Both the position numbers and the translations under genes were made by a program. Of a stretch of DNA of 64,000 nt, positions 19,573-29,179 are shown piece after piece. Below the pieces are notes generated by a model, which ran no database searches, was not told the DNA's origin, and saw nothing but the letters and a program-made list of their open reading frames with translations. Origin of the DNA: Chroococcidiopsis thermalis PCC 7203 (GTDB lineage Bacteria; Cyanobacteriota; Cyanobacteriia; Cyanobacteriales; Chroococcidiopsidaceae); contig NC_019695.1 in assembly GCF_000317125.1 (NCBI RefSeq), positions 5,630,336 to 5,694,335 of the forward strand. The letters are read 5' to 3'. The first letter of the stretch is position 1, and the number at the start of each line of letters is the position of its first letter.

Positions 19573-19917
19573 TGCCTCTACCTAGTTGTGTAGTTAAATG
19601 AGAAAATCCCTCACCTACGGGTGGGGGATTTTTAATTTTTGATGATTGGACTTTTAGTAGATGTTTTTGATGTGGTTAAAAGATAAATTTTGGATCGTGG
19701 TTGAAGAAATCAAGAAAAGATTTTGTGTCGCGCATCAGCCGTAGGTGAAGCGTAGCGTTAGACGCAAAGGCGCGAAGAGAAGCGCAACACTGAAGAGCGC
19801 AAAAGTATTAAGTCTGTAGGAGTGGCTTCAGCAAAAATATTTGTTTCTACACCAGGAACTTAATTAACCCACCCCCACCCAATGATTCACCCATAAGAAT
19901 CGATATAGGAAAGAAAC
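19573..19917. other. Gap between psaB and the NVDG repeat gene
   Basis: Apart from the psaB terminator this 345-bp gap holds no ORF. Bases 19725-19800 are relatively GC-rich with repeated GCGAAG/GCGCAAC words, possibly a decayed repeat. Confidence 0.5.
19603..19634 (+). terminator. Rho-independent terminator of psaAB
   Basis: A 13-bp stem (AAAATCCCTCACC with GGTGGGGGATTTT, one G-T pair), a TACG tetraloop and a T-rich 3' side. It begins 31 bp after the psaB stop codon. Confidence 0.9.
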
Positions 19918-20310
19918 ATGAGTCGCAAGAAGCAAACCCGAAAATCGATTAACGTAGATGGTAATCGTCCCGTCGATCCTAGCGATCTAGAAGTCAAAGA
20001 GACGGTAAATATTGACGGTCAACGCCCTATCGCTGCCGATCGCAATGAAGTGCGCGATACCCTGAATGTGGATGGTCAGCGTCCCATTACTGCTAGTAAT
20101 CTGCAAACTCAAGAGACATTGAATGTAGACGGCAGCCGTCCAGTCGATCCCAGCAATCTAGACATTAAAGAGACAGTAAATATTGACGGTCAACGCCCTA
20201 TCGCTGCGAATGATTTTAAAGTTGACAAGACGTTGAATGTGGATGGTCAGCGTCCAATCTCTTCAAATGACAAGGCACAACCTGAGATGCCTTCAGACTT
20301 TGTAGATTAA
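19918..20310 (+). CDS. NVDG(Q/N/S)RP 19-residue repeat protein
   Basis: A 130-residue protein made almost entirely of six perfect-length 19-residue repeats (57 bp each) starting at residue 10, with core T(L/V)N(V/I)DGxRP(I/V). Units 1-3 resemble units 4-6 in order: units 1 and 4 share RPVDPS, units 2 and 5 share NIDGQRPIAA, and units 3 and 6 share LNVDGQRPI. The gene therefore grew by duplicating a three-unit block. It has no signal peptide or membrane segment, has a basic start (MSRKKQTRK), and is hydrophilic throughout. The start follows AGGAAAG. A T-rich hairpin lies 170 bp downstream. The function is unknown; repeated short polar motifs would suit a multivalent binding or linker protein. 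Confidence 0.8.
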   Translation: MSRKKQTRKSINVDGNRPVDPSDLEVKETVNIDGQRPIAADRNEVRDTLNVDGQRPITASNLQTQETLNVDGSRPVDPSNLDIKETVNIDGQRPIAANDFKVDKTLNVDGQRPISSNDKAQPEMPSDFVD

Positions 20311-20330
20311 TTCGCGAGATAGACAAATTA

Positions 20331-20356
20331 GTAAGGGCGCACAGAGGTACGCCCAG
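20331..20356. repeat. Degenerate GGGCGCAC repeat
   Basis: A diverged copy of the GGGGCGCAC palindrome just after the NVDG repeat gene. The right arm has lost several bases. Confidence 0.55.
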
Positions 20357-20481
20357 AAAAACATATAGCAATTGACAGAGAAGGCGATCGAATTGAAAAT
20401 TGTGTCACATTTATGTCACATTAGCCTTCTATTCTATCTTTCAGTAGACCAAACAGTCTGCTTCCTCATGCAAAGATTCAA

Positions 20482-20517
20482 ACCCTCCTCAAGCCACAGT
20501 AGGAGGGTATTTTTTTG
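20482..20517 (+). terminator. Hairpin terminator downstream of the NVDG repeat gene
   Basis: The stem ACCCTCCT/AGGAGGGT has an 11-nt loop and is followed by AT and seven T. It is strong enough to end the repeat-gene transcript, although it lies about 170 bp from the stop, so it could also end a short untranslated RNA from 20400-20480. Confidence 0.8.
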
Positions 20518-20547
20518 TCAGTGACCAGTGACCAGTGACCAGTGACC
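20518..20547. repeat. CAGTGAC 7-bp STRR
   Basis: Four tandem CAGTGAC units directly after the terminator. Confidence 0.9.
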
Positions 20548-20578
20548 GATTATCAGTTTTATTTCTTTTCTTCTTGTA

Positions 20579-20995
20579 CTAAGCGGAATTTTGTACTTGT
20601 AGTTCTTGAAACTGCGCTCGAATCGTCTCGATTCTTTTGCGATTCACGCCCAGATCGGATTTACCCAATCGAGAAGCCGAACGGACGTGGAAGACTTGTG
20701 CGTCGCGATCTAAATAAAACTCGACATCATCGACAAAACCCACGATCGCACTCGTGAATTCAGCATAGATATAGCTGTCAGTTTCCGTCACAATATTTGT
20801 TTTCGGTAAACTTGAGATAACTTGTTTGAGTTGGGTCAACGCCACCTCAGGAGCAGATGTATAGTTCAGCGGCTCTACCTTATGGCTAGCATCTGTACTT
20901 TGACTAGAGACGCAGTTTGGTGTATTCGGACATGGGGCGAGCTTACCATCGCGCACGCCCAAGTTATTTGGTCTATTTCCTGTAAATATACCCAC
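20579..20995 (-). CDS. DUF1499 domain protein
   Basis: A 138-residue protein matching DUF1499. The family start GNRPNNLGVRDGKLAPCPNTPNCVSSQ is visible in parts (residues 6-33), with two cysteines in the CPNTPNC segment, followed by a beta-rich domain (YIYAEFTSAIVGFVDDVEFY and VFHVRSASRLGKSDLG). The family is found in cyanobacteria and in plant chloroplasts; its function is unknown. The start is GTG at 20995; no signal peptide is seen. It is transcribed toward the NVDG repeat gene. Confidence 0.85.
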   Translation of the reverse strand: MGIFTGNRPNNLGVRDGKLAPCPNTPNCVSSQSTDASHKVEPLNYTSAPEVALTQLKQVISSLPKTNIVTETDSYIYAEFTSAIVGFVDDVEFYLDRDAQVFHVRSASRLGKSDLGVNRKRIETIRAQFQELQVQNSA

Positions 20996-21458
20996 ACTCT
21001 TTATCGGCGAGACATCTATCTATGAATTTTAATATTGTATTGCTCATGTTAGTTGCGATCGCGAGCAATTAACATTTTCTCACGATAGTTACGTTGTGAC
21101 GCGGCTCCAAACTGGAAACGATCGAACTCAGTAAGATCTATCTTGTTACAGTTCTTTGTGACAAAGACGATCTGTGTAGATTTTTTAATATTTTCTTGGT
21201 TTTTCGAGATTTTGTTGTAAAGCGAAGTTTAAATTTTTCAAAAAACTTTAATTAACCTCAAGCACTCGCGCTACGATTAATTTTAGTAAATTAAAGTATA
21301 TACACCAGTAAGAAAGCCTACAAGGTTCAAGAAAAGATTTTAGAGACAATCTCGTCTAAACTAGAAAAGTTGAGTTAAATTCGGACTGCGATCGCAAACG
21401 ATCTGGTAAGAATGAAAATGTAAATAAATCATTTTCAGGAAAAGATAAGGAGTTAATA
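20996..21458. other. Divergent intergenic region, AT-rich
   Basis: A 463-bp gap between divergent genes. It is AT-rich with one HIP1 site and should contain both promoters. TTGTTACAG followed by TTTGTGACAA near 21140-21163 is an imperfect inverted repeat that could be an operator. I see no ORF or recognisable RNA. Confidence 0.5.
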
Positions 21459-22067
21459 ATGAGTGCATCGACAGAGGACGATATCAAATATATAGATGGA
21501 GAATCTCCAAAAAACGAGTCGATTTCACCTGGAGCAAATGGTTCTCAATATGCTCAGGTAGAAAATTTGAGTAGTGGAAGTTTAGATAAAATTCGAGAGA
21601 TTCTCTTCGGGACGCAAGTTCGAGAAAATAATAAAAGATTCAACCGGATTGAAGAACGACTGCTGAAAGAATTTACAGAACTGCGGGAAGATACAAGAAA
21701 GCGCATGGATGGCTTGGAAGCCTACATCAGACAAGAGATTGAATCTCTCACAGAAGTCGTTAAAAAACAGCAAGTCAGTCGAGATGAAACTTTAAAAGAA
21801 CTGACCCAAGAACATAAAAACCAAGTTGAAAATCTAGAGAGAAAGCTTTTTGATTTGGACGAGCAAACAAATAAAATTGCCCGAGATTTACGCCAGCAGA
21901 TTTTAGACCAATCTAAAAATATGAACGAGGATATAGGCAAGAAATATGCGGAAATTCTAGCAACAGTTGAGCGAGAAACTCAGGAAATTCGGAGCGACAA
22001 AGCTAATCGAATTACATTATCGGCTTTATTTGCAGAACTAGCAATGCGCCTGAGAAGCGAAACCTAA
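21459..22067 (+). CDS. Coiled-coil protein of unknown function
   Basis: A 202-residue, highly charged protein. Residues about 45-185 show continuous heptad character (for example RFNRIEERLLKEFTELRED and LTEVVKKQQVSRDETLKEL), so a long coiled coil is expected. The first 40 residues are acidic and probably disordered. There is no signal or membrane segment. The start is fixed by a strong AAGGAG 8 bp upstream of ATG. Proteins like this are common near cyanobacterial stress or cell-shape genes, but no family name can be assigned here. It is convergent with the recombinase gene, 20 bp away. Confidence 0.75.
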   Translation: MSASTEDDIKYIDGESPKNESISPGANGSQYAQVENLSSGSLDKIREILFGTQVRENNKRFNRIEERLLKEFTELREDTRKRMDGLEAYIRQEIESLTEVVKKQQVSRDETLKELTQEHKNQVENLERKLFDLDEQTNKIARDLRQQILDQSKNMNEDIGKKYAEILATVERETQEIRSDKANRITLSALFAELAMRLRSET

Positions 22068-22087
22068 TATTGCAGTGAAGCCTAATA

Positions 22088-23636
<1,549 letters not shown>

Positions 23637-23643
23637 TTACCCA

Positions 23644-24012
23644 TTACCCTGATAACTGACTCAATTCGATGATATTGCCGTCAGGGTCTTGGGTAAAAAG
23701 AGCTGCGCGACCGGAAGCGCTCATTTGAATAGGACAGTTGTGAGCCAAAAGTCTTTGCTTGGCAGCATCTAGATCGGATACAGCAAAAGCAATATGAGGA
23801 TTGCGACCCAATTTTTCGGGGTTTTGAGTTGTAAAAGGTACGCTGGGTGCAACAATCAGGTGAATTTGATACGTGCCGACTTGATACCAACTACCAGAAA
23901 ATTTGAGCGATCGCTCGACTTTGGCTAATCCCAAAATTTCCCCGTAGAAGCGATCGGCTTGCTCTAAATTGGAGACTAGTATAGCTGTATGAAGACATTG
24001 CTCGATTTGCAT
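23644..24012 (-). CDS. VOC (glyoxalase/bleomycin resistance) family protein
   Basis: A small metal-binding dioxygenase-fold protein of about 122 residues from ATG 24012 (an upstream ATG at 24036 would add eight residues). The two beta-alpha-beta-beta-beta halves are visible: LHTAILVSNLEQADRFYGEILG with its histidine, and HIAFAVSDLDAAKQRL, ending DPDGNIIELSQ with the conserved glutamate. Such proteins bind a divalent metal and act as lyases, dioxygenases or resistance proteins; the substrate is unknown. It is on the same strand as the recombinase gene, separated by the minisatellite, and its stop codon adjoins ATTACCC STRR units. Confidence 0.85.
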   Translation of the reverse strand: MQIEQCLHTAILVSNLEQADRFYGEILGLAKVERSLKFSGSWYQVGTYQIHLIVAPSVPFTTQNPEKLGRNPHIAFAVSDLDAAKQRLLAHNCPIQMSASGRAALFTQDPDGNIIELSQLSG

Positions 24013-24182
24013 AAATTGCTCCACCTTCCCCAACATCAGTATCTAATCTTACTTTTCTCGCTTTTTATATTTGCAAAACTTATACGAGTAAGCACTCTTG
24101 CGACTGTAAGTCACGACTACACAGGCTCTAGAGTCCGTTCGCTCAAGCTTGATGCTTACTACCAATCCTACTGTGAGAATCG

Positions 24183-24575
24183 ATGGTGAAGATGAACGTT
24201 TCAGAACTAATCGAGCGCTATCAAGCTGGAGAGAGAGATTTTAAAGGCATCGATGCCATCAGTGCTGCTCTGAGCGGCGTAAATTTGAGTGGTGCTAACT
24301 TGAAAGAAGCATCTTTGAGCGAAGCCGATTTGAGTGGAGCGAATTTAAGCGCAACAAACCTGCAAGAAGCCTCTTTGAGTATGGCAAATCTTACTCATGC
24401 TGACTTAAGCGGTGCTAAATTGAATGGTGCTAATTTATCTGGAGCGAATCTCAAAGGTGCTAACCTGAGTGGAGCAGAATTGAAAATGGCAAATCTTACC
24501 CAAGCCAACTTAACCGATGCCAATATGGACGGTGCTAGTCTTTGGGGAGCATATGTAGCTGGAGCGAAACAGTGA
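24183..24575 (+). CDS. Pentapeptide repeat protein
   Basis: A 130-residue pentapeptide-repeat protein. From about residue 32, tandem A(N/D)LSx pentads continue to the C-terminus (for example [18 protein letters not shown]), which fold as a right-handed quadrilateral beta-helix of about five coils. The N-terminal [19 protein letters not shown] is the typical capping segment found in cyanobacterial members. It is presumably cytoplasmic; function unknown. The TGA stop lies in the first unit of a GTGAGCA STRR. ATG at 24192 is an alternative start. Confidence 0.93.
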   Translation: MVKMNVSELIERYQAGERDFKGIDAISAALSGVNLSGANLKEASLSEADLSGANLSATNLQEASLSMANLTHADLSGAKLNGANLSGANLKGANLSGAELKMANLTQANLTDANMDGASLWGAYVAGAKQ

Positions 24576-24601
24576 GCAGTGAGCAGTGAGCAGTGAGCAG
24601 G
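24573..24601. repeat. GTGAGCA 7-bp STRR overlapping a stop codon
   Basis: Four tandem GTGAGCA units; the first contains the stop codon of the pentapeptide gene. Confidence 0.92.
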
Positions 24602-24632
24602 GGGGCAGTTATCAGCGATCTGTTATAACTTC

Positions 24633-24681
24633 TGACTTTTGACTTTTGACTTTTGACTTTTGACTTTTGACTTACGACTTA
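24633..24681. repeat. TGACTTT 7-bp STRR overlapping a stop codon
   Basis: About six TGACTTT units. The stop codon of the ankyrin gene (24672-24674, minus strand) lies in its last, slightly diverged unit. Confidence 0.92.
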
Positions 24682-26159
24682 CCCTCAAGGGCTTGGAGCG
24701 ATCGCACCACATTTTTATAACCGTTAAACTCGGCGATCGTCAGTGCTGTATGTCCGCCACGATTTTTTAAATGAACATCTGCCCCTGCATTTAATAATAA
24801 TTCTACGGCTTCGCTGTAACCTCGATGGGCTGCCCACATCAGAGCTGTGGCTCCGGCTGCATCTTGGCGATTTACATCTGCGCCTTTTTTTAATAGCTTT
24901 TGCATCACACCGATCTGGTTGCGGTCTGCTGCTTTCATCAGCGGGGTTTTACCGTCTGCTGTTTGGATATTTGGGTCTGCGCCATAGTTTAACAATACTC
25001 TGACTGTCTCAGTGCGACCGAGGCTAGCGGCAAGGTTGAGGGGAGTTTCGTCTAAATTTCTGACATTAGGGTCTGCACCCCGCCGCAGCAATGCTTCAGC
25101 AATTTGGCTGTGTCCTTGCAAAGCTGCTACCAGTAGCGGAGTATCGCCAAGTTGATTTTTGACATTGACATCAGCACCGCGATCGAGTAGGGTCTCTACT
25201 ACATCAGCGTAGCCTTCAACGGTAGCCAAATGTAAGGGGGTCTCTCCATCTTTGTCCTTAGCATTAATGTCAGCGCCGTATAGAAGCAAAGCAGAGGCGA
25301 TCGCTCCCTGTCCGCTAGCTGCTGCGATCGCGACTACCGTACTACCATCTTCCGTCCTTGCCTTCACGTCAGCACCGGCTTCCAACAAGGCTTTGACAAT
25401 CTCTAGGTTTCCTCCGTCTACTGCCAATGTGAGAGCTGTTTCGCCAGCATCATCTTTTGAATTCAGCTCAGCACCTTTAGCTAGCAACAATTGAGTTACG
25501 GCAACATCACCTCTTTGCGCAGCTTGCATGAGTGCCGTTCTACCTTCCCAATTTTTGCCATTCACTGCTGCACCATGTGCCAGCAAAATTCTGACTAGCT
25601 GAGTGTTAGCTGTTGCTGTTGCTAGAGTTAAAGCTGTTTCGCCTGCTGTGGTTTGGTTTGGATCTGCCCCTGCAACGAGTAAAGCTTGGACGACGCGATC
25701 GTGTCCGTGCTGGATAGCTAGGAGCAGTGCTGTATCCTCATCTTTGTCTCTAGTATTGACATCTGCACCTGCTTGTAACAAGATTTGTACGACTTCGAGA
25801 TCTCCTTTGGCAGCTGCTACCATCAAGGCTGTGCTGTTATCGTCATTACCAGCATTAACATCTGCTCCCCTCGCAATCAGGAGTTCGATCGCGTCGAGAC
25901 GGTGAGAGGCAGCCGCTAACATCAAAGCCGTAATGCCAAAAAGTTGCCGGTGGATATTGGGATTGGCATTGCGATCGAGCAACACGCGAACGATTTCTCT
26001 ATATCCAAGTTGAGCGGCAAACATCAAGGCTGTCGTACCCTCTCGATCGCACTCGTTAGGGTCAGCGCCGCGATCGAGTAGCGCTGTTACCTGCCCAACG
26101 TCGCCACTTTTTACCGCTCGAATTAAGGAGACACCACGACTATCCATGCTCATAATCAT
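24672..26159 (-). CDS. Ankyrin repeat protein (about 14 repeats)
   Basis: A 495-residue protein consisting of about 14 contiguous 33-residue ankyrin repeats with the consensus GxTALMxAAxxGxxxxVxxLLxxGADxN. No signal peptide, membrane segment or other domain is present, so it is a cytoplasmic protein-protein interaction scaffold. The partner is unknown. The start MIMSMDSRG offers three closely spaced ATGs. Underlying codons are similar from repeat to repeat, suggesting growth by internal duplication. The stop codon is inside an STRR. Confidence 0.95.
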   Translation of the reverse strand: MIMSMDSRGVSLIRAVKSGDVGQVTALLDRGADPNECDREGTTALMFAAQLGYREIVRVLLDRNANPNIHRQLFGITALMLAAASHRLDAIELLIARGADVNAGNDDNSTALMVAAAKGDLEVVQILLQAGADVNTRDKDEDTALLLAIQHGHDRVVQALLVAGADPNQTTAGETALTLATATANTQLVRILLAHGAAVNGKNWEGRTALMQAAQRGDVAVTQLLLAKGAELNSKDDAGETALTLAVDGGNLEIVKALLEAGADVKARTEDGSTVVAIAAASGQGAIASALLLYGADINAKDKDGETPLHLATVEGYADVVETLLDRGADVNVKNQLGDTPLLVAALQGHSQIAEALLRRGADPNVRNLDETPLNLAASLGRTETVRVLLNYGADPNIQTADGKTPLMKAADRNQIGVMQKLLKKGADVNRQDAAGATALMWAAHRGYSEAVELLLNAGADVHLKNRGGHTALTIAEFNGYKNVVRSLQALEGKS

Positions 26160-26264
26160 CTCATAAAGCGTGGTGCGTGGTGAGTGAGGAGAATTCGGAA
26201 TTCATTGTGACTTGCGACTTGTGACTTGAATTGTTCCCTCCGCTCCTCTACTCCCGACTCCTCT

Positions 26265-26292
26265 GTACGGGCGCAAAGCAGTGCGCCCCTAC
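26265..26292. repeat. GGGGCGCAC repeat, imperfect copy
   Basis: GTACGGGCGCA...GTGCGCCCCTAC, preceded by GACTCC-type units, upstream of the DUF4079 gene. Confidence 0.8.
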
Positions 26293-26344
26293 CGACTCCC
26301 TACTATAATTTTTATAAAGATTCTTAAAGCCAGGTGAACGCACG

Positions 26345-26815
26345 ATGAATACTCTACTCTCCCCAGAAGTCAAGTTCTGGCTCAATTTTTTCCATCCAGT
26401 CTTGATGTGGATCTTACTAGGAGTGTCAATTTATGCGCTCTATTTGGGTATACAGTGGCGACGGGCAAGAACTGCTGAAGGCGAGAAAAAGAAAGAGCTG
26501 CTCAAAGGCAGATACAATGTCAAACACTACCAAGTTGGTTCGGTGATTTTGGCGCTGATGGTATTGGGTGCGATTGGTGCAATGGCTGTGACTTACATTA
26601 ATAACGGCAAGCTATTCGTTGGACCTCACCTTTTAGCGGGATTGGGTATGACAGGAATGATTGCTATTTCTGCTAGCTTGTCCCCTTTCATGCAAAAAGG
26701 ACAAGATTGGGCGAGATACACCCATATTGTCCTAAATGCCACGATTTTAGCTCTATTTAGTTGGCAAGCCGTAAGTGGAGTACAAATTGTCCAGAGAATT
26801 ATCACTAAACAGTAA
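26345..26815 (+). CDS. DUF4079 membrane protein
   Basis: A 156-residue protein with four membrane segments (about 12-33, 63-84, 95-113 and 127-147) matching DUF4079, a cyanobacterial and chloroplast family with cytochrome-b-like helix arrangement. Histidines occur in FFHPVLMW, VKHYQVG, GPHLLAG and YTHIVLN, in or next to helices, as expected if haem or another cofactor is held, though this is an inference. The function is unknown. It is convergent with the DUF1997 gene, and a palindrome lies between them. Confidence 0.85.
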   Translation: MNTLLSPEVKFWLNFFHPVLMWILLGVSIYALYLGIQWRRARTAEGEKKKELLKGRYNVKHYQVGSVILALMVLGAIGAMAVTYINNGKLFVGPHLLAGLGMTGMIAISASLSPFMQKGQDWARYTHIVLNATILALFSWQAVSGVQIVQRIITKQ

Positions 26816-26827
26816 TCGCATTTGGTG

Positions 26828-26849
26828 TTAGAGCGCGATCGCGCTCTAA
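26828..26849. terminator. Palindrome between convergent genes
   Basis: A perfect 22-bp palindrome (arm TTAGAGCGCGA) built around a HIP1 octamer. It lies in the 36-bp gap between two convergent stop codons and could end both transcripts. There is no T-run, so termination is an inference. Confidence 0.5.
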
Positions 26850-26851
26850 TA

Positions 26852-27559
26852 TTAACTATGACGGCGCTTCGATTTTTTGGGAAAAGTTAAATTGAAGGAC
26901 GTGTGAAAATCTTCCTGTACTTTGTGAGTTAGACGGCGGGAGACTTGACGCACGATTTGATTCAAGAGGCGATCGCCTGTAGCTTGAATGACAGATTGCG
27001 GCAAGCGCTGAATGAACTTGGGAAAATGCAAATAAACCGATAAATCGAGTTCCCACTCGACTCCAGTAACGACACCGCTGTAATGACTGTTAGTACTAGC
27101 ATCCACTAAATTCATCACTGCCTTGAAGTCTACGTCGTAGCCAGGAGCAACGTAATTTGGAATGGCGATCGTTCTAATTCGATAAGCGCCTGACTCTGGA
27201 GGTAGAAGTTCCAAACCGACTTTAGGTTCTACTTCGTAATTGAAGGCACCAAAGCGACCGACTGTCAAGGCATAACCGTTAGCGCCAAGTGGCTCTACTG
27301 TCATCGGCTGAGCGCAGCGACAAAACCAACCCTGATGGGCGTTAAGATATTCGGCAACAGTATGCACGTCAGCATACATTTCCATACAGTCGGTAAACTG
27401 ACCGTGAAAACGAGTTAGTTTCTCGGCTGGTACTTCTACCTCTGGCACGGCTGCTGCATCCCAAACCGTTTCTGAAGCCTCCATGTATTGGTATTCGCGA
27501 TTGCTTGACAGCATAAAAGCCCTTGTGTCTAATCTGGTCTCTATATTCAGGATGCCCAC
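26852..27559 (-). CDS. DUF1997 family protein
   Basis: A 235-residue soluble protein matching DUF1997, a family of cyanobacteria and plastids. Recognisable segments are LTRFHGQFTDCMEMYADVHTV, YALTVGRFGAFNYEVEPKVG and WELDLSVYLHFPKFIQRLP. The fold resembles START-like lipid or pigment-binding proteins, but this is weakly supported. No signal peptide is seen. The first ATG is used here; the ATG at 27514 is equally plausible. The function is unknown. Confidence 0.85.
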   Translation of the reverse strand: MGILNIETRLDTRAFMLSSNREYQYMEASETVWDAAAVPEVEVPAEKLTRFHGQFTDCMEMYADVHTVAEYLNAHQGWFCRCAQPMTVEPLGANGYALTVGRFGAFNYEVEPKVGLELLPPESGAYRIRTIAIPNYVAPGYDVDFKAVMNLVDASTNSHYSGVVTGVEWELDLSVYLHFPKFIQRLPQSVIQATGDRLLNQIVRQVSRRLTHKVQEDFHTSFNLTFPKKSKRRHS

Positions 27560-27698
27560 GATAAGTTAGAGGTTGCTGTTCCCAACTCGATCTTTACTAA
27601 AACAAAACGTCAATCTGGCAGAGTTCATCAAATGTTTATCAAATTTAAAATTTAGAGATAGCAGGACAAATAACTGTCGTTTATTTAACATAATCACT

Positions 27699-28361
27699 AT
27701 GAAAGCATTTGTAGCAGGCGCAACAGGTGAGACAGGTCGCAGGATCGTCCAGCAACTCGTGGCACGAAATATTCCCGTGCGGGCGCTGGTGCGAAACTTG
27801 GACTCGGCTAGAGCAATTCTACCTAATACTGCCGAATTGGTGCAGGGTGACGTGCTACAGCCAAGTAGCTTAGAAGCTGCGATCGCAGATAGTACGGTCG
27901 TTTTGTGTGCGACAGGAGCAAAACCGGGCTTCGACCCCACAGCACCTTATAAAGTAGACTACGAAGGCACGAAAAATCTCGTCGATGTTTCTAAAGCCAA
28001 AGGCATCGAGCATTTTGTTTTGGTGTCTTCGGTTGGTGCGTCGCAATTCTTCCATCCACTCAACTTGTTTTGGTTAATTTTGGTTTGGAAGAAGCAAGCG
28101 GAAGAGTACATTCAAAAAAGTGGTTTGACTTATACAATCGTCCGTCCTGGGGGGTTAAAGAATGAAGATAACGCAGATAAGATCGAGTTATATTCTCCCG
28201 ATACGCTGTCTTTAAGCGGTAGCATTCCGCGTACCAAGGTAGCTGAAATCTGTGTGGAAGCTTTATTTCAACCAGCAGCGCGGAATAAAATTGTCGAGGC
28301 GATCGCCAAACCAGAAGCCCCAGAGAAGAATTTGGCGGATTTGTTTGCAGGCGTTGCTTAA
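27699..28361 (+). CDS. NAD(P)-binding SDR (atypical, Tic62/YwnB-like)
   Basis: A 220-residue atypical short-chain dehydrogenase/reductase. The cofactor motif AGATGETGRR (residues 6-15) and the arginine after strand 2 (RALVRN) indicate NADP binding. HFVLVSSVGAS follows strand 5, while the catalytic YxxxK is replaced by AEEYIQKSGLTYTIVRPGG, as in Tic62-like proteins. ATG at 27699 is chosen because the Rossmann motif then starts at residue 6; an upstream in-frame start would add 42 residues without domain character. It may act as a redox-linked regulator. It has no clear operon partner. Confidence 0.87.
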   Translation: MKAFVAGATGETGRRIVQQLVARNIPVRALVRNLDSARAILPNTAELVQGDVLQPSSLEAAIADSTVVLCATGAKPGFDPTAPYKVDYEGTKNLVDVSKAKGIEHFVLVSSVGASQFFHPLNLFWLILVWKKQAEEYIQKSGLTYTIVRPGGLKNEDNADKIELYSPDTLSLSGSIPRTKVAEICVEALFQPAARNKIVEAIAKPEAPEKNLADLFAGVA

Positions 28362-28363
28362 AT

Positions 28364-28415
28364 AGGGGGATAAGGGGGATAAGGGGGACAAGGGGGACAA
28401 GGAGGACAAGGGAGA
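28364..28415. repeat. 9-bp minisatellite, about five units
   Basis: GGGGGATAA/GGGGGACAA units between the SDR stop and the muramidase start. Same unit as the array at 23394. Confidence 0.9.
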
Positions 28416-28418
28416 ATA

Positions 28419-29162
28419 ATGACCGACAACCAACAACCTTCACGCAGTGTAGTGCCAGCGTCTACAACCAATAATAGTCAACTACCAATTACCCATTACC
28501 AATTACCCATTACCACCCCCTTGTTAAGAATCGGCAGAAGGCGCTTAGTTGCCGCTGGTATTGCTGCATTTGTCTTACTTTCCTTTCTGCGGCATTTACC
28601 TCAAGAGAAATCGCCTCCCGATCCTACTTTTGAGAGTAATTTTCCTCCTCTGGTGATGCAGGGGGGAGATCCTTACATTCGGGCTTTAATGCGGACGATC
28701 TCCGCTAGCGAGGCAAATGGTTCTCGACCCTATTCTCTAATCTATGGCGGTCAGCGCGTTAGCGATTTGAGCCGTCATCCAGAACGCTGTATCACAATTG
28801 TCAACGGTCCTAACAAGGGAAATTGCTCTACCGCAGCGGGGCGATATCAAATGATAAATACAACTTGGTATGCTCTTGCGCCTCGATACCACCCTCAGCC
28901 TTCTGGCTTTCTGTTTTGGCAGTCTTATAGTTTTGAGGCAAGATATCAGGATAAGGTGGTTTATGCTTGGCTCAACGACTCGCAAGAGTGGGGGACGGAT
29001 ATTGCTGAATTATTGCGCCAAGGAAAGTTAGACCGAGTGTTAAGGCTGCTTTCCGGTACTTGGACGAGTCTCGGTTACGGAATTGAAGATAACGCGATGA
29101 CCAGTTCTTTGCCACGAATCTACCAAAAAGTCTTGCAACAGGAATTACAAAATCGGGGATAA
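28419..29162 (+). CDS. GH104-like muramidase with membrane anchor
   Basis: A 247-residue protein with a lysozyme-like domain (about residues 85-245) resembling glycoside hydrolase family 104, which cuts peptidoglycan between MurNAc and GlcNAc. The likely catalytic glutamate is in TISASEANGSRPYSLIYGG; GNCSTAAGRYQMINTTWY is the second family signature. Residues about 44-62 form a single signal anchor, so the domain should face the periplasm. Residues about 20-32 (NSQLPITHYQLPIT) are encoded by an ATTACCA/ATTACCC STRR and look non-native. No phage genes are nearby, so it is probably a house-keeping cell-wall enzyme. Confidence 0.85.
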   Translation: MTDNQQPSRSVVPASTTNNSQLPITHYQLPITTPLLRIGRRRLVAAGIAAFVLLSFLRHLPQEKSPPDPTFESNFPPLVMQGGDPYIRALMRTISASEANGSRPYSLIYGGQRVSDLSRHPERCITIVNGPNKGNCSTAAGRYQMINTTWYALAPRYHPQPSGFLFWQSYSFEARYQDKVVYAWLNDSQEWGTDIAELLRQGKLDRVLRLLSGTWTSLGYGIEDNAMTSSLPRIYQKVLQQELQNRG

Positions 29163-29179
29163 TTGACAACTGATAACTG

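Noticed and set aside
19725-19800. Possible remnant of an insertion sequence after psaB
   Set aside because: Some GC-rich repeated words are present, but no transposase frame or inverted ends could be found.
24573-24681. CRISPR-like look of the heptamer arrays
   Set aside because: Units are 7 bp without spacers; no cas genes or 25-40 bp repeats exist in the window.
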